A DNA stretch of 64,000 nucleotides. It comes from Alphaproteobacteria bacterium (GTDB taxonomy: Bacteria; Pseudomonadota; Alphaproteobacteria; Rhodobacterales; Rhodobacteraceae). The stretch is taken from NCBI GenBank assembly GCA_030424865.1, contig JAUHVR010000004.1:124001-188000 (forward strand), in the 5' to 3' direction. Positions 20,318-33,200 of the stretch are shown here, piece after piece (positions within the stretch are counted from its first letter, which is position 1; each line of letters begins with the position of its first letter). Position numbers and translations under genes: made by a program. The notes beneath the pieces were generated by a model, which worked only from the letters and a program-made list of their open reading frames with translations, searched no databases and had not been told where the DNA came from.

Positions 20318-21643
20318 ATGCGCGCTTTCCTGACCCTTGCCCTTGTCGCCCTTGCCGCCTTGGCCACCTCGGCCCATGCCGCGCGGCACGCGTTGATCAT
20401 TGGCAACAACAGCTACACCGAACTGACCGACCTGCAGAACACACATGCGGATGCCGAGGCCTATGCCCAGGCCTTTCGGACGCTGGGCTTCACGGTCACC
20501 ATGGCCCGTGACCAAAGCTATGACGGAATGGCCAACCAGCTTGATGGTTTTCTGGACCAGATCGCCCCCGGCGACGAGGTCGCCTTTGTCTTTTCCGGCC
20601 ACGGCTGGAGCGACGGGGTTGAAAACTTTCTGGTTCCCACAGACGCGCCGCTTCAGGGGTCCGACCGCAAGCTCAAGCGCGCCTCGTTCACGCTGCAGAA
20701 CGGGCTGACCGGCATTCTGGACGAGATCGAGAAGACCGGCGCCGCGCGCATCATCGCCATCATCGACGCCTGCCGCGACAAACCCTTTGAACCCGTGGCC
20801 GGCACCCGATCAGCCGCGATCAGCCGTGGGCTCGCGCCGATCGAGGCGCATCAGGACAGCATCGTGGTCTTTTCCGCCGGGTCCGGGCAAAAGGCGCTGG
20901 ATCGCCTGCCGGGGGATGGCCCGAACCAGCGCTTGTCGGTCTTCACCCGCCATTTCGCTCCGCTGTTGACGCAGAACATCGCCCTGGAAACCGCGATCAG
21001 CCAGGCACAGCGGCTGACCGCCGACGACGCGCGGTCCGTCAACGGTCACCTGCAGATCCCCGTCTACTTCGACCAGACCATCGGTGATACCTGCCTGACA
21101 GGCACCTGCCAGTCCGGTACGGCCGCCATCGTCGATCCCTGTGACGCGCTTTATGCCGAGGCCAAGGCCTCGGCCTCGTGTTTCGCCTACGAGGGGTACC
21201 TGTCCGCCTGTCGCACGCATACGTACCGGCCCATTGCCGAGGCCTTTCTGGCCCGCAGCTGTGAACAACCGGTCGAGGAGACCGCCGCCGTTGTCGTGCC
21301 AAAAGAGCCCGAGGTCGCGCCGGACAATGCAGCAGAGATCGAAGCCTATACGAAGCAGGTGCTGACCACCTATGGCAAGTTGCTGATCCCGGTGGTCGCG
21401 CCGCATCGCGCCAGCTTTGCATCCTGCCCGACCTGCGCGCCCTTCATGGTCTTTTGCAGGCGCCCCATCGAACAGCCGTCGGACTTTGCAAACCGGGCTG
21501 TCCGCACGTCGAATTTTGCGGCCCGCAAGCTGGTTCAGGACAACGGCGGGCGGATCGTCTTTGTCTCTGTCGGTCAGTTGTTTTCCGGGTTCCAGACGGG
21601 CGAGGTCGAATGCGCCGTCACTGGCGGAGAAATCCCGAAGTAG
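20318..21643 (+). CDS. secreted caspase-family (C14/metacaspase-like) protein
   Basis: 441 residues. The start at 20318 has GGAGAAGG ahead and gives a signal peptide (MRAFLTLALVALAALATSAHA). The caspase p20 fold follows at once: RHALIIGNNSYTEL, catalytic His in FVFSGHGWSDG (near 95) and catalytic Cys in AIIDACRDKPFEP (near 152). The later part has several cysteines (CFAYEGYLSACRTH, RSCEQP) and a last domain with SCPTCAPFMVFC and TSNFAARKLVQDNGGRI of unknown nature. Such proteins cut after Arg/Lys or Asp and are often regulatory; the substrate is unknown, and export places it in the periplasm or outside. First of three plus-strand genes inserted in the dcw cluster. Confidence 0.88.
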   Translation: MRAFLTLALVALAALATSAHAARHALIIGNNSYTELTDLQNTHADAEAYAQAFRTLGFTVTMARDQSYDGMANQLDGFLDQIAPGDEVAFVFSGHGWSDGVENFLVPTDAPLQGSDRKLKRASFTLQNGLTGILDEIEKTGAARIIAIIDACRDKPFEPVAGTRSAAISRGLAPIEAHQDSIVVFSAGSGQKALDRLPGDGPNQRLSVFTRHFAPLLTQNIALETAISQAQRLTADDARSVNGHLQIPVYFDQTIGDTCLTGTCQSGTAAIVDPCDALYAEAKASASCFAYEGYLSACRTHTYRPIAEAFLARSCEQPVEETAAVVVPKEPEVAPDNAAEIEAYTKQVLTTYGKLLIPVVAPHRASFASCPTCAPFMVFCRRPIEQPSDFANRAVRTSNFAARKLVQDNGGRIVFVSVGQLFSGFQTGEVECAVTGGEIPK

Positions 21644-21710
21644 CAGTGACCAACAGGGCGCCCAAGCTTGGGGCTTGTCCCCACGCCCGATCCATGGTCC
21701 TAGACGGTCC

Positions 21711-22892
21711 ATGCAGGTGAACACTCTGATCCTTGGCGCCGGGGCTGCCGGCATGATGGCTGCCGCTCATGCAGGGCCGAACACGCTGGTCATCGACCAC
21801 GCCAAGGCACCCGGCGAAAAGATCCGCATCTCGGGCGGCGGGCGGTGCAATTTCACCAACATGTACTGCGAACCGGCGCGGTTCCTGAGCGCGAACCCGC
21901 ATTTCCACAAATCCGCGCTAAGCCGCTATACCCAGTGGGATTTCATCGATCTCGTGGCCCGACACGGGATCGCCTATCACGAAAAGACGCTCGGCCAATT
22001 GTTCTGCGATGACAAGGCCACGCAGATCATCGCGATGCTGCGCGCCGAGATGCAGCAGGCCGGAGCGGACCTGTGGCTGAAGACCGAGCTCAAGGGACTG
22101 CGCCAGGCCGACGGGATGTTCATCGCCGCGCTGGACCGTGACGGTCGGCGCGAAACCGTCAGTGCCCGCAACCTGGTTGTCGCCACTGGCGGCAAGTCGA
22201 TCCCCAAGATGGGCGCGACGGGGCTGGCCTATGACATCGCAGGCCAGTTCGGCCATTCGGTGACCGAGACCCGCGCGGGGCTGGTGCCCTTCACCTTCCC
22301 TGACGGTCGGTTCAAGGACCTGTCCGGCGTCTCGCTGCCCGCCCGGCTGAGCACTCCGCGCGCCAGTTTCGACGAGGCGCTGCTGTTCACGCACCGGGGG
22401 CTTTCGGGACCTTCGGTCCTGCAACTGTCGAGCTACTGGCGCGAAGGAGAGGCGATCGGCGTCAACCTCTTGCCCGACGTCGACCTGCCCACGCAGCTGC
22501 GTGACCTGCGCCGGACGCAGGGCAAGCGCAGGCTGACAACGGCGCTGGCGGGGCTCTTGCCCGGGCGTCTGGTGGACCATCTGGCGGGTCAATTGGATCT
22601 GTCCGCCAACCTTGGCGACCTGTCGGATGCCCGCATTGCCGAACTGACAATGCACCTGACGCAATGGCAGCTAACCCCGCAGGGCACCGAAGGCTACCGC
22701 ACGGCCGAGGTCACCCTGGGCGGCGTCGACACCGATGGCCTGAATTCGCGCGACATGATGTCCAAGACCGTACCGGGCCTATATTTCATTGGCGAGGCCG
22801 TGGACGTGACCGGCTGGCTGGGCGGCTACAACTTCCAATGGGCCTGGTCTTCGGGCTGGGCGGCGGGCACGGCGATCCGTCAGCGCCTCTGA
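21711..22892 (+). CDS. HI0933/BaiN-type FAD-dependent oxidoreductase
   Basis: 393 residues. The N-terminal LILGAGAAGMMAAAHAG is the FAD-binding Rossmann motif, followed by APGEKIRISGGGRCNFTNM, the signature of HI0933-type flavoproteins, then NLVVATGGKSIPKMGATG and near the end GLYFIGEAVDVTGWLGGYNFQWAWSSG. Family members are little studied; one is a bile-acid reductase, most have unknown substrates. The start at 21711 is the first ATG before the Rossmann motif; the frame upstream overlaps the caspase-like gene and is not coding. Confidence 0.88.
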   Translation: MQVNTLILGAGAAGMMAAAHAGPNTLVIDHAKAPGEKIRISGGGRCNFTNMYCEPARFLSANPHFHKSALSRYTQWDFIDLVARHGIAYHEKTLGQLFCDDKATQIIAMLRAEMQQAGADLWLKTELKGLRQADGMFIAALDRDGRRETVSARNLVVATGGKSIPKMGATGLAYDIAGQFGHSVTETRAGLVPFTFPDGRFKDLSGVSLPARLSTPRASFDEALLFTHRGLSGPSVLQLSSYWREGEAIGVNLLPDVDLPTQLRDLRRTQGKRRLTTALAGLLPGRLVDHLAGQLDLSANLGDLSDARIAELTMHLTQWQLTPQGTEGYRTAEVTLGGVDTDGLNSRDMMSKTVPGLYFIGEAVDVTGWLGGYNFQWAWSSGWAAGTAIRQRL

Positions 22893-22946
22893 CCTGGATC
22901 AAGGCCCCGGCTCTGCGCACTTGCTAGCGGTAACGCAACCCGGTGA

Positions 22947-25284
<2,338 letters not shown>

Positions 25285-25451
25285 GTCGCCCTCTTGTTCG
25301 CGCCGCGTCCCGGCAAGCGGTGGCACAGCCCCACGTCTTCCGCAAGAGCCCGGTTCGGCAATGGCGTCACATCCACCACCCGCGCCGAGCCCGTTGCCGA
25401 AGGCACAAAGGGCGAGATATCAAGCGCGTGGCGCAGCCACGCACAATGTGA

Positions 25452-26534
25452 TCACCGCACCTTCAGCGTTGCCAGGCCGATCATCGCCAGGATCAACGAG
25501 ATGATCCAGAACCGGATCACGATGGTGGGCTCGGCCCAGCCCTTTTTCTCGTAGTGGTGATGGATTGGCGCCATCAGGAAGACACGTTTGCCGGTGCGCT
25601 TGAAATAGAGCACCTGGATGATCACGCTCAGCGCCTCGACCACGAAAAGCCCGCCGACGATGGCCAGCACGATCTCGTGTTTGGTGGCCACGGCGATGGC
25701 GCCGAGGGCCCCGCCCAGCGCAAGCGACCCGGTGTCCCCCATGAAGACTGCAGCCGGCGGCGCGTTGTACCAAAGGAACCCCAACCCGCCACCAAAGAGC
25801 GCCGCGCAGAAGATCAGGATCTCTCCGGTGCCCGGTACATAGTGCACGTCCAGGTATTGCGTGAAGTCGACCCGGCCAACCGCATAGGCGATGATCCCCA
25901 GCGTGCCCGCCGCAATCATCACCGGCATGATCGCCAGCCCGTCCAGACCGTCGGTCAGGTTCACCGAGTTCGCGGCCCCCACGATCACGATGATCGCAAA
26001 AGGCACAAAGATGTAGCCCATGTTGATCAGCGTGTCCTTGAAGACCGGCAGCGCCAGCTGCCAGCGCAGCGCATCCGGGTGATACATCGAGGCCCAGTAG
26101 CCCGCGATGGCCGCGATCAGCACGCCCAACAGGATGCGTACGCGACCGGGCACACCGGCCGTGTTCTGCTTGCTGACCTTGGCATAATCATCGGCAAAGC
26201 CGATCAGACCGAACGACAGCGTCACAAAGAGCACCATCCAGACAAAGGGATTGTCGAGCCGCGCCCAAAGCAGCGTTGCCGTCACCAGCGCACCCACGAT
26301 CAGCAGGCCACCCATCGTCGGCGTGCCCGCCTTGGCAAAATGCCCCTCGGGGCCGTCATCGCGAATGGGCTGGCCCTTGCCCTGCCTGCGGCGCAGGACA
26401 TTGATCAAGGGCGGACCGAACAGGAACCCGAACAGCAGCGCCGTCAGAAACGCCCCGCCTGCCCGGAAGGTGATATAGCGGAAAAGGTTGAACACATCGC
26501 CGCCATCCGACAGCTCGGTGAGCCAAAACAACAC
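25452..26534 (-). CDS. mraY: phospho-N-acetylmuramoyl-pentapeptide transferase MraY
   Basis: 360 residues starting at a GTG (26534), which gives [12 protein letters not shown] as in relatives. MraY moves phospho-MurNAc-pentapeptide to undecaprenyl phosphate, making lipid I in the inner membrane. About ten membrane helices. Conserved parts: [22 protein letters not shown] (catalytic aspartates), [17 protein letters not shown] and the histidine motif [12 protein letters not shown]. It begins 4 bases after murF ends. Confidence 0.97.
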   Translation of the reverse strand: MLFWLTELSDGGDVFNLFRYITFRAGGAFLTALLFGFLFGPPLINVLRRRQGKGQPIRDDGPEGHFAKAGTPTMGGLLIVGALVTATLLWARLDNPFVWMVLFVTLSFGLIGFADDYAKVSKQNTAGVPGRVRILLGVLIAAIAGYWASMYHPDALRWQLALPVFKDTLINMGYIFVPFAIIVIVGAANSVNLTDGLDGLAIMPVMIAAGTLGIIAYAVGRVDFTQYLDVHYVPGTGEILIFCAALFGGGLGFLWYNAPPAAVFMGDTGSLALGGALGAIAVATKHEIVLAIVGGLFVVEALSVIIQVLYFKRTGKRVFLMAPIHHHYEKKGWAEPTIVIRFWIISLILAMIGLATLKVR

Positions 26535-26538
26535 GTGG

Positions 26539-27960
26539 TTAGTCCTCTTCCATCTTTTGTTTCGCCGGGGAGTGGCCCAAATTCCGGATCGCGTCAACCA
26601 CACGGGCCAAGCCCATGCTGAGCGAGCCTTTGGCCAGCACGACATCGCCGCCCGTCAGATCACCACCGATCTCCTGCGCCATCTGATCCGAGGTCTCTGT
26701 CCAGCGCCCGCGCTTTTCTTGGGGCAGCGCCTCCCAAAGGTGTCTCATCAACGGACCAACGCAGTGGATTTGGTCGATACTCTGGATCGCAGGCAATCCA
26801 GCAATGTCGGCATGCAAGGCGGTCTCGGTCTGCCCCAGTTCCTTCATGTCGCCCACATAGGCCACCCGGCGGCCCTTGGTTTCGGCGGCGGCCAGCACCT
26901 CCAGCGCTGCGCCCAGGCTGGCCGGGTTTGCATTATAGGCGTCGTCGATCAACTCGACCGGCGGATCAGCGGGGGCGCTGTCCAGGACGATCAACTCGCG
27001 CGCGCCGCGCCCCTCGACCGGACGCCAGAGCGCAAGATCTGCGATGGCCTTGGTGCGGTCCAGCCCCAGCTTGCCCGCCGCCGCCAGCACCGCCATGCCG
27101 TTCACGGCAAAATGCCGCCCCGGCGCCGAGATCTGATAAACCAGCGGTGTGTTCCACGCCCGGCCTTCCACCAGCGTGACCTCGTCCCCGATGGTGACAT
27201 GGGTCACGCGGTGGTGGTTTGACGAAGCCTCGCCAAACCCGATGACGGTGTCGGCGTGTTTTTCGGCAATCGCGCGCAGAGTGTCCGAGGTTTCCAGATC
27301 GCCGTTCAGAACCGCGATACCGCCCCGCTCAAGCCCTTCGAAAATCGCGGCTTTTTCGCGGGCAATTCCTTCAAGGCTTTCAAAGGCCGCCAGATGCGCA
27401 GGCGCCACAATGGTGACAATTGCCAGATGCGGACGCGCCATCCTGGCCAGCGGCGCAATCTCTCCGGGGTGGTTCATCCCGATCTCGATCACGCCAAAAT
27501 CACTGTCAGCGGGCATCCGCGCCAAAGTCAGCGGCACCCCCCAGTGGTTGTTGTAGCTCGCGACCGAGGCATGCACCTTGCCCTGACCACCCAGCACCGT
27601 GCGCAGCATTTCCTTGGTCGAGGTCTTGCCGACCGAGCCGGTCACCGCAATGACCTTGCCCTTCATCCGCTTGCGGCCTGCGCGGCCCAGCGCCTCGAGC
27701 CCCTCTTGCACGTCCGGCACCATCAACAGCGGCGCGTCTGCCTTGACGCCCTTGGGGAAACGGCTGACCAAGGCCGCCGCCGCGCCCTTTTCAAAGGCCT
27801 GCGCAACAAAGTCATGCCCGTCACGTGCGGCTTGCAGGGCGACAAACAGATCACCCTTCTGGATCGTTCGTGTGTCAATCGACACGCCGGTGCACTTGAA
27901 GTGGCTCGTAATCTTGCCACCCGTCGCCCGAACGGCGGCTTTTGAGGTCCAAAGCGTCAT
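26539..27960 (-). CDS. murF: UDP-MurNAc-tripeptide--D-alanyl-D-alanine ligase
   Basis: 473 residues. MurF adds the D-Ala-D-Ala made by Ddl. Seen: [15 protein letters not shown] near the start, ATP loop [46 protein letters not shown], and [18 protein letters not shown]. Its ATG overlaps the murE stop (ATGA). Confidence 0.97.
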   Translation of the reverse strand: MTLWTSKAAVRATGGKITSHFKCTGVSIDTRTIQKGDLFVALQAARDGHDFVAQAFEKGAAAALVSRFPKGVKADAPLLMVPDVQEGLEALGRAGRKRMKGKVIAVTGSVGKTSTKEMLRTVLGGQGKVHASVASYNNHWGVPLTLARMPADSDFGVIEIGMNHPGEIAPLARMARPHLAIVTIVAPAHLAAFESLEGIAREKAAIFEGLERGGIAVLNGDLETSDTLRAIAEKHADTVIGFGEASSNHHRVTHVTIGDEVTLVEGRAWNTPLVYQISAPGRHFAVNGMAVLAAAGKLGLDRTKAIADLALWRPVEGRGARELIVLDSAPADPPVELIDDAYNANPASLGAALEVLAAAETKGRRVAYVGDMKELGQTETALHADIAGLPAIQSIDQIHCVGPLMRHLWEALPQEKRGRWTETSDQMAQEIGGDLTGGDVVLAKGSLSMGLARVVDAIRNLGHSPAKQKMEED

Positions 27961-29441
27961 GCCAACCGACCTTCCAGCGCAGCCACGGCCACACTTGCCT
28001 GTTCGGCATCGTCAAAGGGATAGACAGTGTCGCCGACGATCTGGCCGGTTTCGTGCCCCTTGCCACAGATCAGCAGGGCGTCCCCGGCCTGCAAAGCATC
28101 AACACCGCGCAGGATGGCCTCGGCCCGGTCACCGACTTCGAGCGCCTCGGGCGCGCCGGACATGACGGCGGCCCGGATCGCGGCAGGGTCTTCGGACCGC
28201 GGATTGTCGTCTGTGACGATCACCTGGTCTGCCGTCGCCGCTGCGGCCTCACCCATCAGCGGGCGCTTGCCAGGATCGCGGTCGCCACCGGCGCCCACGA
28301 TGGCCACAAGGCGGCCCATGACATGCGGGCGCAGCGCCTTGATCGCGGTTTCCACGGCGTCTGGCGTATGGGCATAATCGACAAAGATCGCCGCGCCATT
28401 GCTGCGTGACGCCGCCAGATGCATGCGGCCGCGGACCGTGCCCAGATCCTCTAGCGCGTCAAACACATGGGTCGGATCGGCCCCGCATGCAATCACCAGC
28501 CCGGCCGCGACAAGCGCGTTTTCCGCCTGAAAGCCCCCGATCAGCCCCAGCCGCACCTGCCGCACCGCGCCGCGCCAGCTGAACCGCAAATCCTGCCCCG
28601 TGGCATCAAAGCGCTGCGCCAGCAAAAGCAGGTCCGCCCTGCTGGCCCGCCCCACGGTCAGAACCTCTTGACCGCGCGCACGGGCAATGGCCGCCATATC
28701 GACGCCGCGGGCGTCGTCGATGTTCACCACCGCGATCCCGTCTTCGGGCAGAACACGCGCGAAAAGCCCGGCCTTGGCCGCAAAATACTCTTCGAAATCA
28801 GCGTGATAATCCAGGTGATCCTGAGAGAAGTTTGTGAACCCCGCCGCAGCCAGACGCACGCCATCAAGCCGCCGCTGCGCCAGCCCGTGCGAAGACGCCT
28901 CCATCGCGGCATGGTCCACACCGGCCTCTGCCGCCTGAGACAGAACCCGGTGCAGAGTGATCGGTTCGGGCGTTGTATGGGCCAGCGGCACCTGCCAGTC
29001 GCCCTCGACCCCCGTGGTGCCGATGTTCACCGCGCGCTCGCCCAGCGACTGCCAGATCTGGCGCACAAAGCTCGCGACCGAGGTCTTGCCGTTGGTGCCC
29101 GTCACCGCAACCACTGTCTGCGGCTGCGCGCCGAACCACAGCGCCGAAGTATAGGCCAGCGCCTGCCGAGGATCTTCGGCGATGATCAGGGCTGCGTCCG
29201 AGGCCGCAAGCTCTGCCGAAGCGATCTGTGCGCCCTCGGCATCGGTCAGAACCGCCGCCGCGCCCATGCGCAGGGCGTATTGAATGAAGGTGCCCCCATG
29301 CACCCGCGTGCCCGGCATCGCGGCAAACAGCGTGCCCTCGGTCACCTCGCGGCTGTCGACACAGATCCCCGTGATCCGCGCCTCGCGACCACCGCGCGCG
29401 GTCAAGCCCAGGTCCGCCAGACTTTTGGTTCCATCGCTCAT
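27957..29441 (-). CDS. murE: UDP-MurNAc-L-Ala-D-Glu--meso-diaminopimelate ligase
   Basis: 494 residues. The start at 29441 (MSDGTKSLADLGL) is preferred over the ATG five codons upstream; either is possible. Seen: VDSREVTEGTLFAAMPGTRVHGGTF, ATP loop VVAVTGTNGKTSVASFV, THTTPEP-like HTTPEPITLHRVL, EASSHGLAQRRLDGV, and the diaminopimelate motif DDNPRSEDP, which marks it as the meso-DAP rather than lysine type. It follows ftsI by 60 bases. Confidence 0.96.
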   Translation of the reverse strand: MSDGTKSLADLGLTARGGREARITGICVDSREVTEGTLFAAMPGTRVHGGTFIQYALRMGAAAVLTDAEGAQIASAELAASDAALIIAEDPRQALAYTSALWFGAQPQTVVAVTGTNGKTSVASFVRQIWQSLGERAVNIGTTGVEGDWQVPLAHTTPEPITLHRVLSQAAEAGVDHAAMEASSHGLAQRRLDGVRLAAAGFTNFSQDHLDYHADFEEYFAAKAGLFARVLPEDGIAVVNIDDARGVDMAAIARARGQEVLTVGRASRADLLLLAQRFDATGQDLRFSWRGAVRQVRLGLIGGFQAENALVAAGLVIACGADPTHVFDALEDLGTVRGRMHLAASRSNGAAIFVDYAHTPDAVETAIKALRPHVMGRLVAIVGAGGDRDPGKRPLMGEAAAATADQVIVTDDNPRSEDPAAIRAAVMSGAPEALEVGDRAEAILRGVDALQAGDALLICGKGHETGQIVGDTVYPFDDAEQASVAVAALEGRLA

Positions 29442-29501
29442 AAAAGCGCCTGCCACCCCTCTTGTATGTGTTGGCGTCGCAAGTCGCGTCTCAAGGACCC
29501 G

Positions 29502-31289
29502 TTATTGCGACGCGAGGGTTATACCAGCCATGGCCTCGGGTTCAACTTGCGGACGCAGCCCCATCAGCGGTGCCATCCGGGTGATCATCTCGGCCGCCAC
29601 AGGTACGGCCGTCCAGCCAGCGGTGCGGCGTTGTTCGCCCAGCGCCATGACCTCGGGTTCGTCCAGCGTGACGATCAGCACATAGCGGGGATCATGCGCG
29701 GGAAAGAGGCTGGCGAAGGTCGCGATGACCCGGTCGTCATAGTAGCCGCCCGTGGGTTTGGGTTTGTCCGCCGTACCGGTCTTGCCCGCCACCGCATAGC
29801 CTTTGACTTCGCCAAAATTCGCTGTGCCATCAGGGTGTTTGACGACCAAACGCAACATGGCGCGCGAGGCCTCGGCGCTGGCCGCCGTCAGCACCTGCGG
29901 TCCCGGTTTCGGCTTGGGCTGCTTGATCAGGGTCGGCTCGACCACACGCCCGCCGTTGGCGATGGCGGCATAGCCCGCCGCCAGATGCAGGGGCGAGGTC
30001 GAGATGCCGTGGCCATACGAAATCGTCATGGTCGACAGCTCGGACCAGTTCTTGGGCAAGAGCGGTTTTCCGCCGCTCGCCTCGGTCAGCTCGACCGGCG
30101 TGTGCTTGAACATGCCCAGCGCCTCAAGAAACTCTTTCTGGCGCGCGGCCCCGATCATCTGCGCCAGCCGCGCCGTGCCGATGTTCGAGCTTTTGACGAT
30201 CACCTTGGTGACCGGCAGTTCCTTGCCGTAATAGGAGAAATCCTTGATCTTGTGTTTGCCCCAACGCAACGGGCCGCGGATGTCGATCATCGTGTCGGGG
30301 TTCACCAGCCCAAGGTCCAGCGCCTGTGCCGAGGTGAAGATCTTGAAAGTCGAGCCCAGTTCATAGACCCCCTGCACCGCACGGTTGAAGGTCGGATGGT
30401 CGTCCGGGTGCCCTTGGGTCGCAGCGTGCGGGCGGCTGTTAGGATCAAAGTCCGGCAGGCTGACCATCGACAGGATCTCGCCCGTCTGCGCATCCATCAG
30501 GACCGAGGCCGCGCCCTTGGCGTTCATCAGCTTCATGCCGCTGTAAAGCACATCTTCTGAGGCCGATTGCAGCGTCAGGTCAATCGACAGCTGCAAGGGC
30601 GCGCCCTGGCGGGCGGGGTCACGCAGTTCCTTGTCGAAAAAGCCTTCGACACCCGCGATGCCCACGACATCTGCCGAGCTGACGTCTTCCTTGTCAAACC
30701 GCGACCCGCCCAGAATATGGGCCGCCACCGAGCCGTTGGGATACAACCGCATCTCGCGCGGGCCAAACAGCAGGCCCGGTTCACCGATGTCATGCACGGC
30801 CTGTTGTTGTTCCGGGCTGAGCGTCTTCTTGACCCAGACAAATTTCCGCTTGCCGGTGAACAACTTGGTCAGCTTCTCTTCGTTCAGCTCGGGAAAGATC
30901 CCCACCAAAGCGCGCGCGGCACGGACCGGCTCGATCATCTGGTGCGGGTGGGCATAGAGCGAATGCGTCTCCATGTTGGTCGCAAGGATGCGGCCCTGCC
31001 GGTCGACGATGTCGGCACGCTGTGCAGAAATCACTGCCCCGCCGCCGCGATGGCGTGGTTCAGCGGGTTCCGAGGCCGCCATCAACCCCATCCGCGCGCC
31101 GATCACGGTGAAGGCACAGAAGAACATCAGGCCCAGCACCAACAGACGGCCCTCGGCCCGAGCGCGGGTCTTGTTGCGCATCTCTTCATGCCGCTGTCGG
31201 ATGTTCTCGCGCTCGATAACGTCGGGATTTTCACCCTTTTGACGGGCATCCAGAATGCGGGCCAAGGGGCGCAGGGGTGTGCGGATCAT
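29502..31289 (-). CDS. ftsI: septal transpeptidase FtsI (PBP3 class B)
   Basis: 595 residues. It cross-links septal peptidoglycan and pairs with FtsW. A short cytoplasmic tail precedes one membrane helix (LLVLGLMFFCAFTVIGARMGL). The pedestal domain follows, then the transpeptidase with the active serine in ELGSTFKIF (near 312), SSNIGTARL and KTGTADKPKP (near 501). Its ATG overlaps the ftsL stop (ATGA). Confidence 0.96.
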   Translation of the reverse strand: MIRTPLRPLARILDARQKGENPDVIERENIRQRHEEMRNKTRARAEGRLLVLGLMFFCAFTVIGARMGLMAASEPAEPRHRGGGAVISAQRADIVDRQGRILATNMETHSLYAHPHQMIEPVRAARALVGIFPELNEEKLTKLFTGKRKFVWVKKTLSPEQQQAVHDIGEPGLLFGPREMRLYPNGSVAAHILGGSRFDKEDVSSADVVGIAGVEGFFDKELRDPARQGAPLQLSIDLTLQSASEDVLYSGMKLMNAKGAASVLMDAQTGEILSMVSLPDFDPNSRPHAATQGHPDDHPTFNRAVQGVYELGSTFKIFTSAQALDLGLVNPDTMIDIRGPLRWGKHKIKDFSYYGKELPVTKVIVKSSNIGTARLAQMIGAARQKEFLEALGMFKHTPVELTEASGGKPLLPKNWSELSTMTISYGHGISTSPLHLAAGYAAIANGGRVVEPTLIKQPKPKPGPQVLTAASAEASRAMLRLVVKHPDGTANFGEVKGYAVAGKTGTADKPKPTGGYYDDRVIATFASLFPAHDPRYVLIVTLDEPEVMALGEQRRTAGWTAVPVAAEMITRMAPLMGLRPQVEPEAMAGITLASQ

Positions 31290-31630
31290 GGGTTGGCTCC
31301 GTCGCTGGAGACGTCAACGGGGTTGGTGATGCGCAGCGGCTCGCGCGGGGGATAGGCGATCTGGTCGATCCGCCCGAACTGGTCAGGGCGCAGGGGCAAA
31401 AGGCCAAGACGTTCAAAATTCAGATCCGCCAGTTCCCGCAGCCGGTCCGGGCGATTCAGATAGGCCCATTCGGCGTTCAGAACCGAAAGGCGCTGTTGCT
31501 GCTGCGAGATCTGGCGACGCAGATCATCGGTGCGGTTCAGCGCGTCCTGGGTCATGTAGTTTTCGCGGTAGGCCCAAAAGGCCAGCGCGATCACGGTCAT
31601 GAAGGACAGAACATAGAAGACGGAACGCAT
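31286..31630 (-). CDS. ftsL: cell division protein FtsL
   Basis: 114 residues. One N-terminal membrane helix (VFYVLSFMTVIALAFWAY) is followed by a coiled-coil (ALNRTDDLRRQISQQQQRLSVLNAEWAYLNRPDRLRELA region) and a short C-terminal part with FERLGLLPLRPDQFG, the typical end of alphaproteobacterial FtsL. It forms the FtsQLB complex and activates FtsWI. It overlaps rsmH by one base (TGATG) and ftsI by four. Confidence 0.9.
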   Translation of the reverse strand: MRSVFYVLSFMTVIALAFWAYRENYMTQDALNRTDDLRRQISQQQQRLSVLNAEWAYLNRPDRLRELADLNFERLGLLPLRPDQFGRIDQIAYPPREPLRITNPVDVSSDGANP

Positions 31631-32622
31631 CAGCGGGGCCTCCTGAGTTGCGGCATGGCGATGGATTTGGCGTCGATGGCACCGGCCGGTGCCTCGGTGC
31701 GGCGGGCGACGCGCAGTTTGGCCGACCGGGCGCGCGGATTGTCAGTCAGTTCCTCGGCGTCGGGGGCGATGGCCTTGCGGGTCACCAGCTCGAACTGAGG
31801 GTCGGGCATCTCGGCCTGTGGGGCATAACGGTTGGCACGGCCGGTCTGGCCCGCACGGGCCTGCAGGAAGCGTTTGACCATGCGGTCTTCGACAGAATGG
31901 AACGTCACCACCGCCAGTTGCCCGCCGGGTTTTAGCACCCGTTCGGCGGCCATCAGCCCCTCGAACAGCGCGCCGTACTCGTCGTTCACCGCGATGCGAA
32001 GCGCCTGAAAGCTGCGGGTCGCGGGGTGGGACTGGCCGGGTTTCGGGCGGGGCAGACAGCCCTCGATGATCTCGGCCAACCGAAGTGTCGTCGTGATCGG
32101 TGCGGCGTTGCGTTCACGCACAATGGCCTTGGCGATGCGACGTGAGGCGCGCTCTTCGCCAAATACAAAAAGCACATCGGCCAGGTCGCCTTCGTCTGCC
32201 GTGTTCACCAGATCGGCCGCGCTTTCGCCTTGCTGGCTCATCCGCATGTCCAGCGGGCCGTCCTTCATGAAGGAAAAGCCCCGGTCCGCCTGATCCAGCT
32301 GCATGGACGAGACACCCAGATCCAGCACAACGCCGTCCACGGCCTCGGCCACCTCGTCCATCTGTGCGAAATTGGTCTGCACCAGCTCAAGCCGACCGCC
32401 ATAGTCACCGATCCAGGCCTGCGCCATCTGGTGGGCCAGCGGGTCACGGTCCACACCGATGACCTTGTCGGCGCCGGCCTCCAGCAAACCGCGGGAATAC
32501 CCGCCCGCGCCAAAGGTCCCGTCGATCCAGACACCCGTGACCGGCGCCACGGCCCTTAGCAAGGGGCGCAGCAGGACGGGAACGTGAGGAGCATCTTGTG
32601 TGTGAGGGTCAGCGGCAGCCAT
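31630..32622 (-). CDS. rsmH: 16S rRNA m4C1402 methyltransferase RsmH (MraW)
   Basis: 330 residues. SAM-dependent N4 methylation of C1402 in 16S rRNA. Seen: [10 protein letters not shown] near the start, SAM loop [55 protein letters not shown] and [16 protein letters not shown] strong GGAGGGG ribosome site precedes it, 9 bases after mraZ. Confidence 0.97.
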   Translation of the reverse strand: MAAADPHTQDAPHVPVLLRPLLRAVAPVTGVWIDGTFGAGGYSRGLLEAGADKVIGVDRDPLAHQMAQAWIGDYGGRLELVQTNFAQMDEVAEAVDGVVLDLGVSSMQLDQADRGFSFMKDGPLDMRMSQQGESAADLVNTADEGDLADVLFVFGEERASRRIAKAIVRERNAAPITTTLRLAEIIEGCLPRPKPGQSHPATRSFQALRIAVNDEYGALFEGLMAAERVLKPGGQLAVVTFHSVEDRMVKRFLQARAGQTGRANRYAPQAEMPDPQFELVTRKAIAPDAEELTDNPRARSAKLRVARRTEAPAGAIDAKSIAMPQLRRPR

Positions 32623-32631
32623 TTTCCCCTC

Positions 32632-33126
32632 CTAGCCTGACCCAAGCAGGCTGAGTGGATCGAAGTCTTCGTCCTGTTCGGCGAGGAACTCTTCGGCCTC
32701 GGCCATCTCTGTTTCTTCGTAGGTGGCGCTGTTCCAGATCTCGAAATAGTCGCCCATGGCAACCATCACGCATTCGCCGTCCAGCCCGATCTGTTCGCGC
32801 CGATCCTTGGGCAGCACGATCCGTCCGTCGCGGTCGACCTCGGTTTCCCAGCTCTTGCCCAGGATCATCCGGCTGGCGACCTTGCGTTCCTGGCTGCCGC
32901 GCGGCAGTGCCTTGATGTCGGCTTCGATCTCGGCCATCGCCTCGATGGTGTACGCGTGCAGACAGTCCTTCAGATGCGGACCATACAGAACAACCATGCG
33001 AGGGTTGGGGCTTTCGGGGTGGTTCGGGTCGCCGGATTCGAGCACACGGCGAAAATCAGCGGGGATCGACATCCGACCCTTGCTGTCAACCTTCTGGTTG
33101 AACTCGCCTCTGAAACTCAGACCCAC
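32632..33126 (-). CDS. mraZ: transcriptional regulator MraZ
   Basis: 164 residues from a GTG at 33126. MraZ represses the dcw cluster in the bacteria where it was studied, binding tandem TGGG repeats ahead of its own gene. Two SpoVT/AbrB-type halves are seen: RGEFNQKVDSKGRMSIPADFRRVL and ETEVDRDGRIVLPKDRREQIGL. The acidic C-terminal tail (EETEMAEAEEFLAEQDEDFD) is longer than in E. coli. It is the first gene of the cluster, and a fitting operator is found at 33556-33579. Confidence 0.95.
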   Translation of the reverse strand: MGLSFRGEFNQKVDSKGRMSIPADFRRVLESGDPNHPESPNPRMVVLYGPHLKDCLHAYTIEAMAEIEADIKALPRGSQERKVASRMILGKSWETEVDRDGRIVLPKDRREQIGLDGECVMVAMGDYFEIWNSATYEETEMAEAEEFLAEQDEDFDPLSLLGSG

Positions 33127-33166
33127 GGCCCCTTACGTCCCTTCTTCGTCCCCCTGAAAACGAAAC

Positions 33167-33200
33167 GGCGGGTTGAACTGCTGCCACTGTTCAACCCGCC
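33167..33200 (-). promoter_or_regulatory. 12-base-pair hairpin in the mraZ leader
   Basis: GGCGGGTTGAAC and GTTCAACCCGCC pair perfectly around a 10-base loop, 40 bases ahead of the mraZ start. On the minus strand it is followed by GTTTCGTTTTC, a broken T run, so it may act as an attenuator or mRNA stabiliser rather than a full terminator. Confidence 0.55.
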
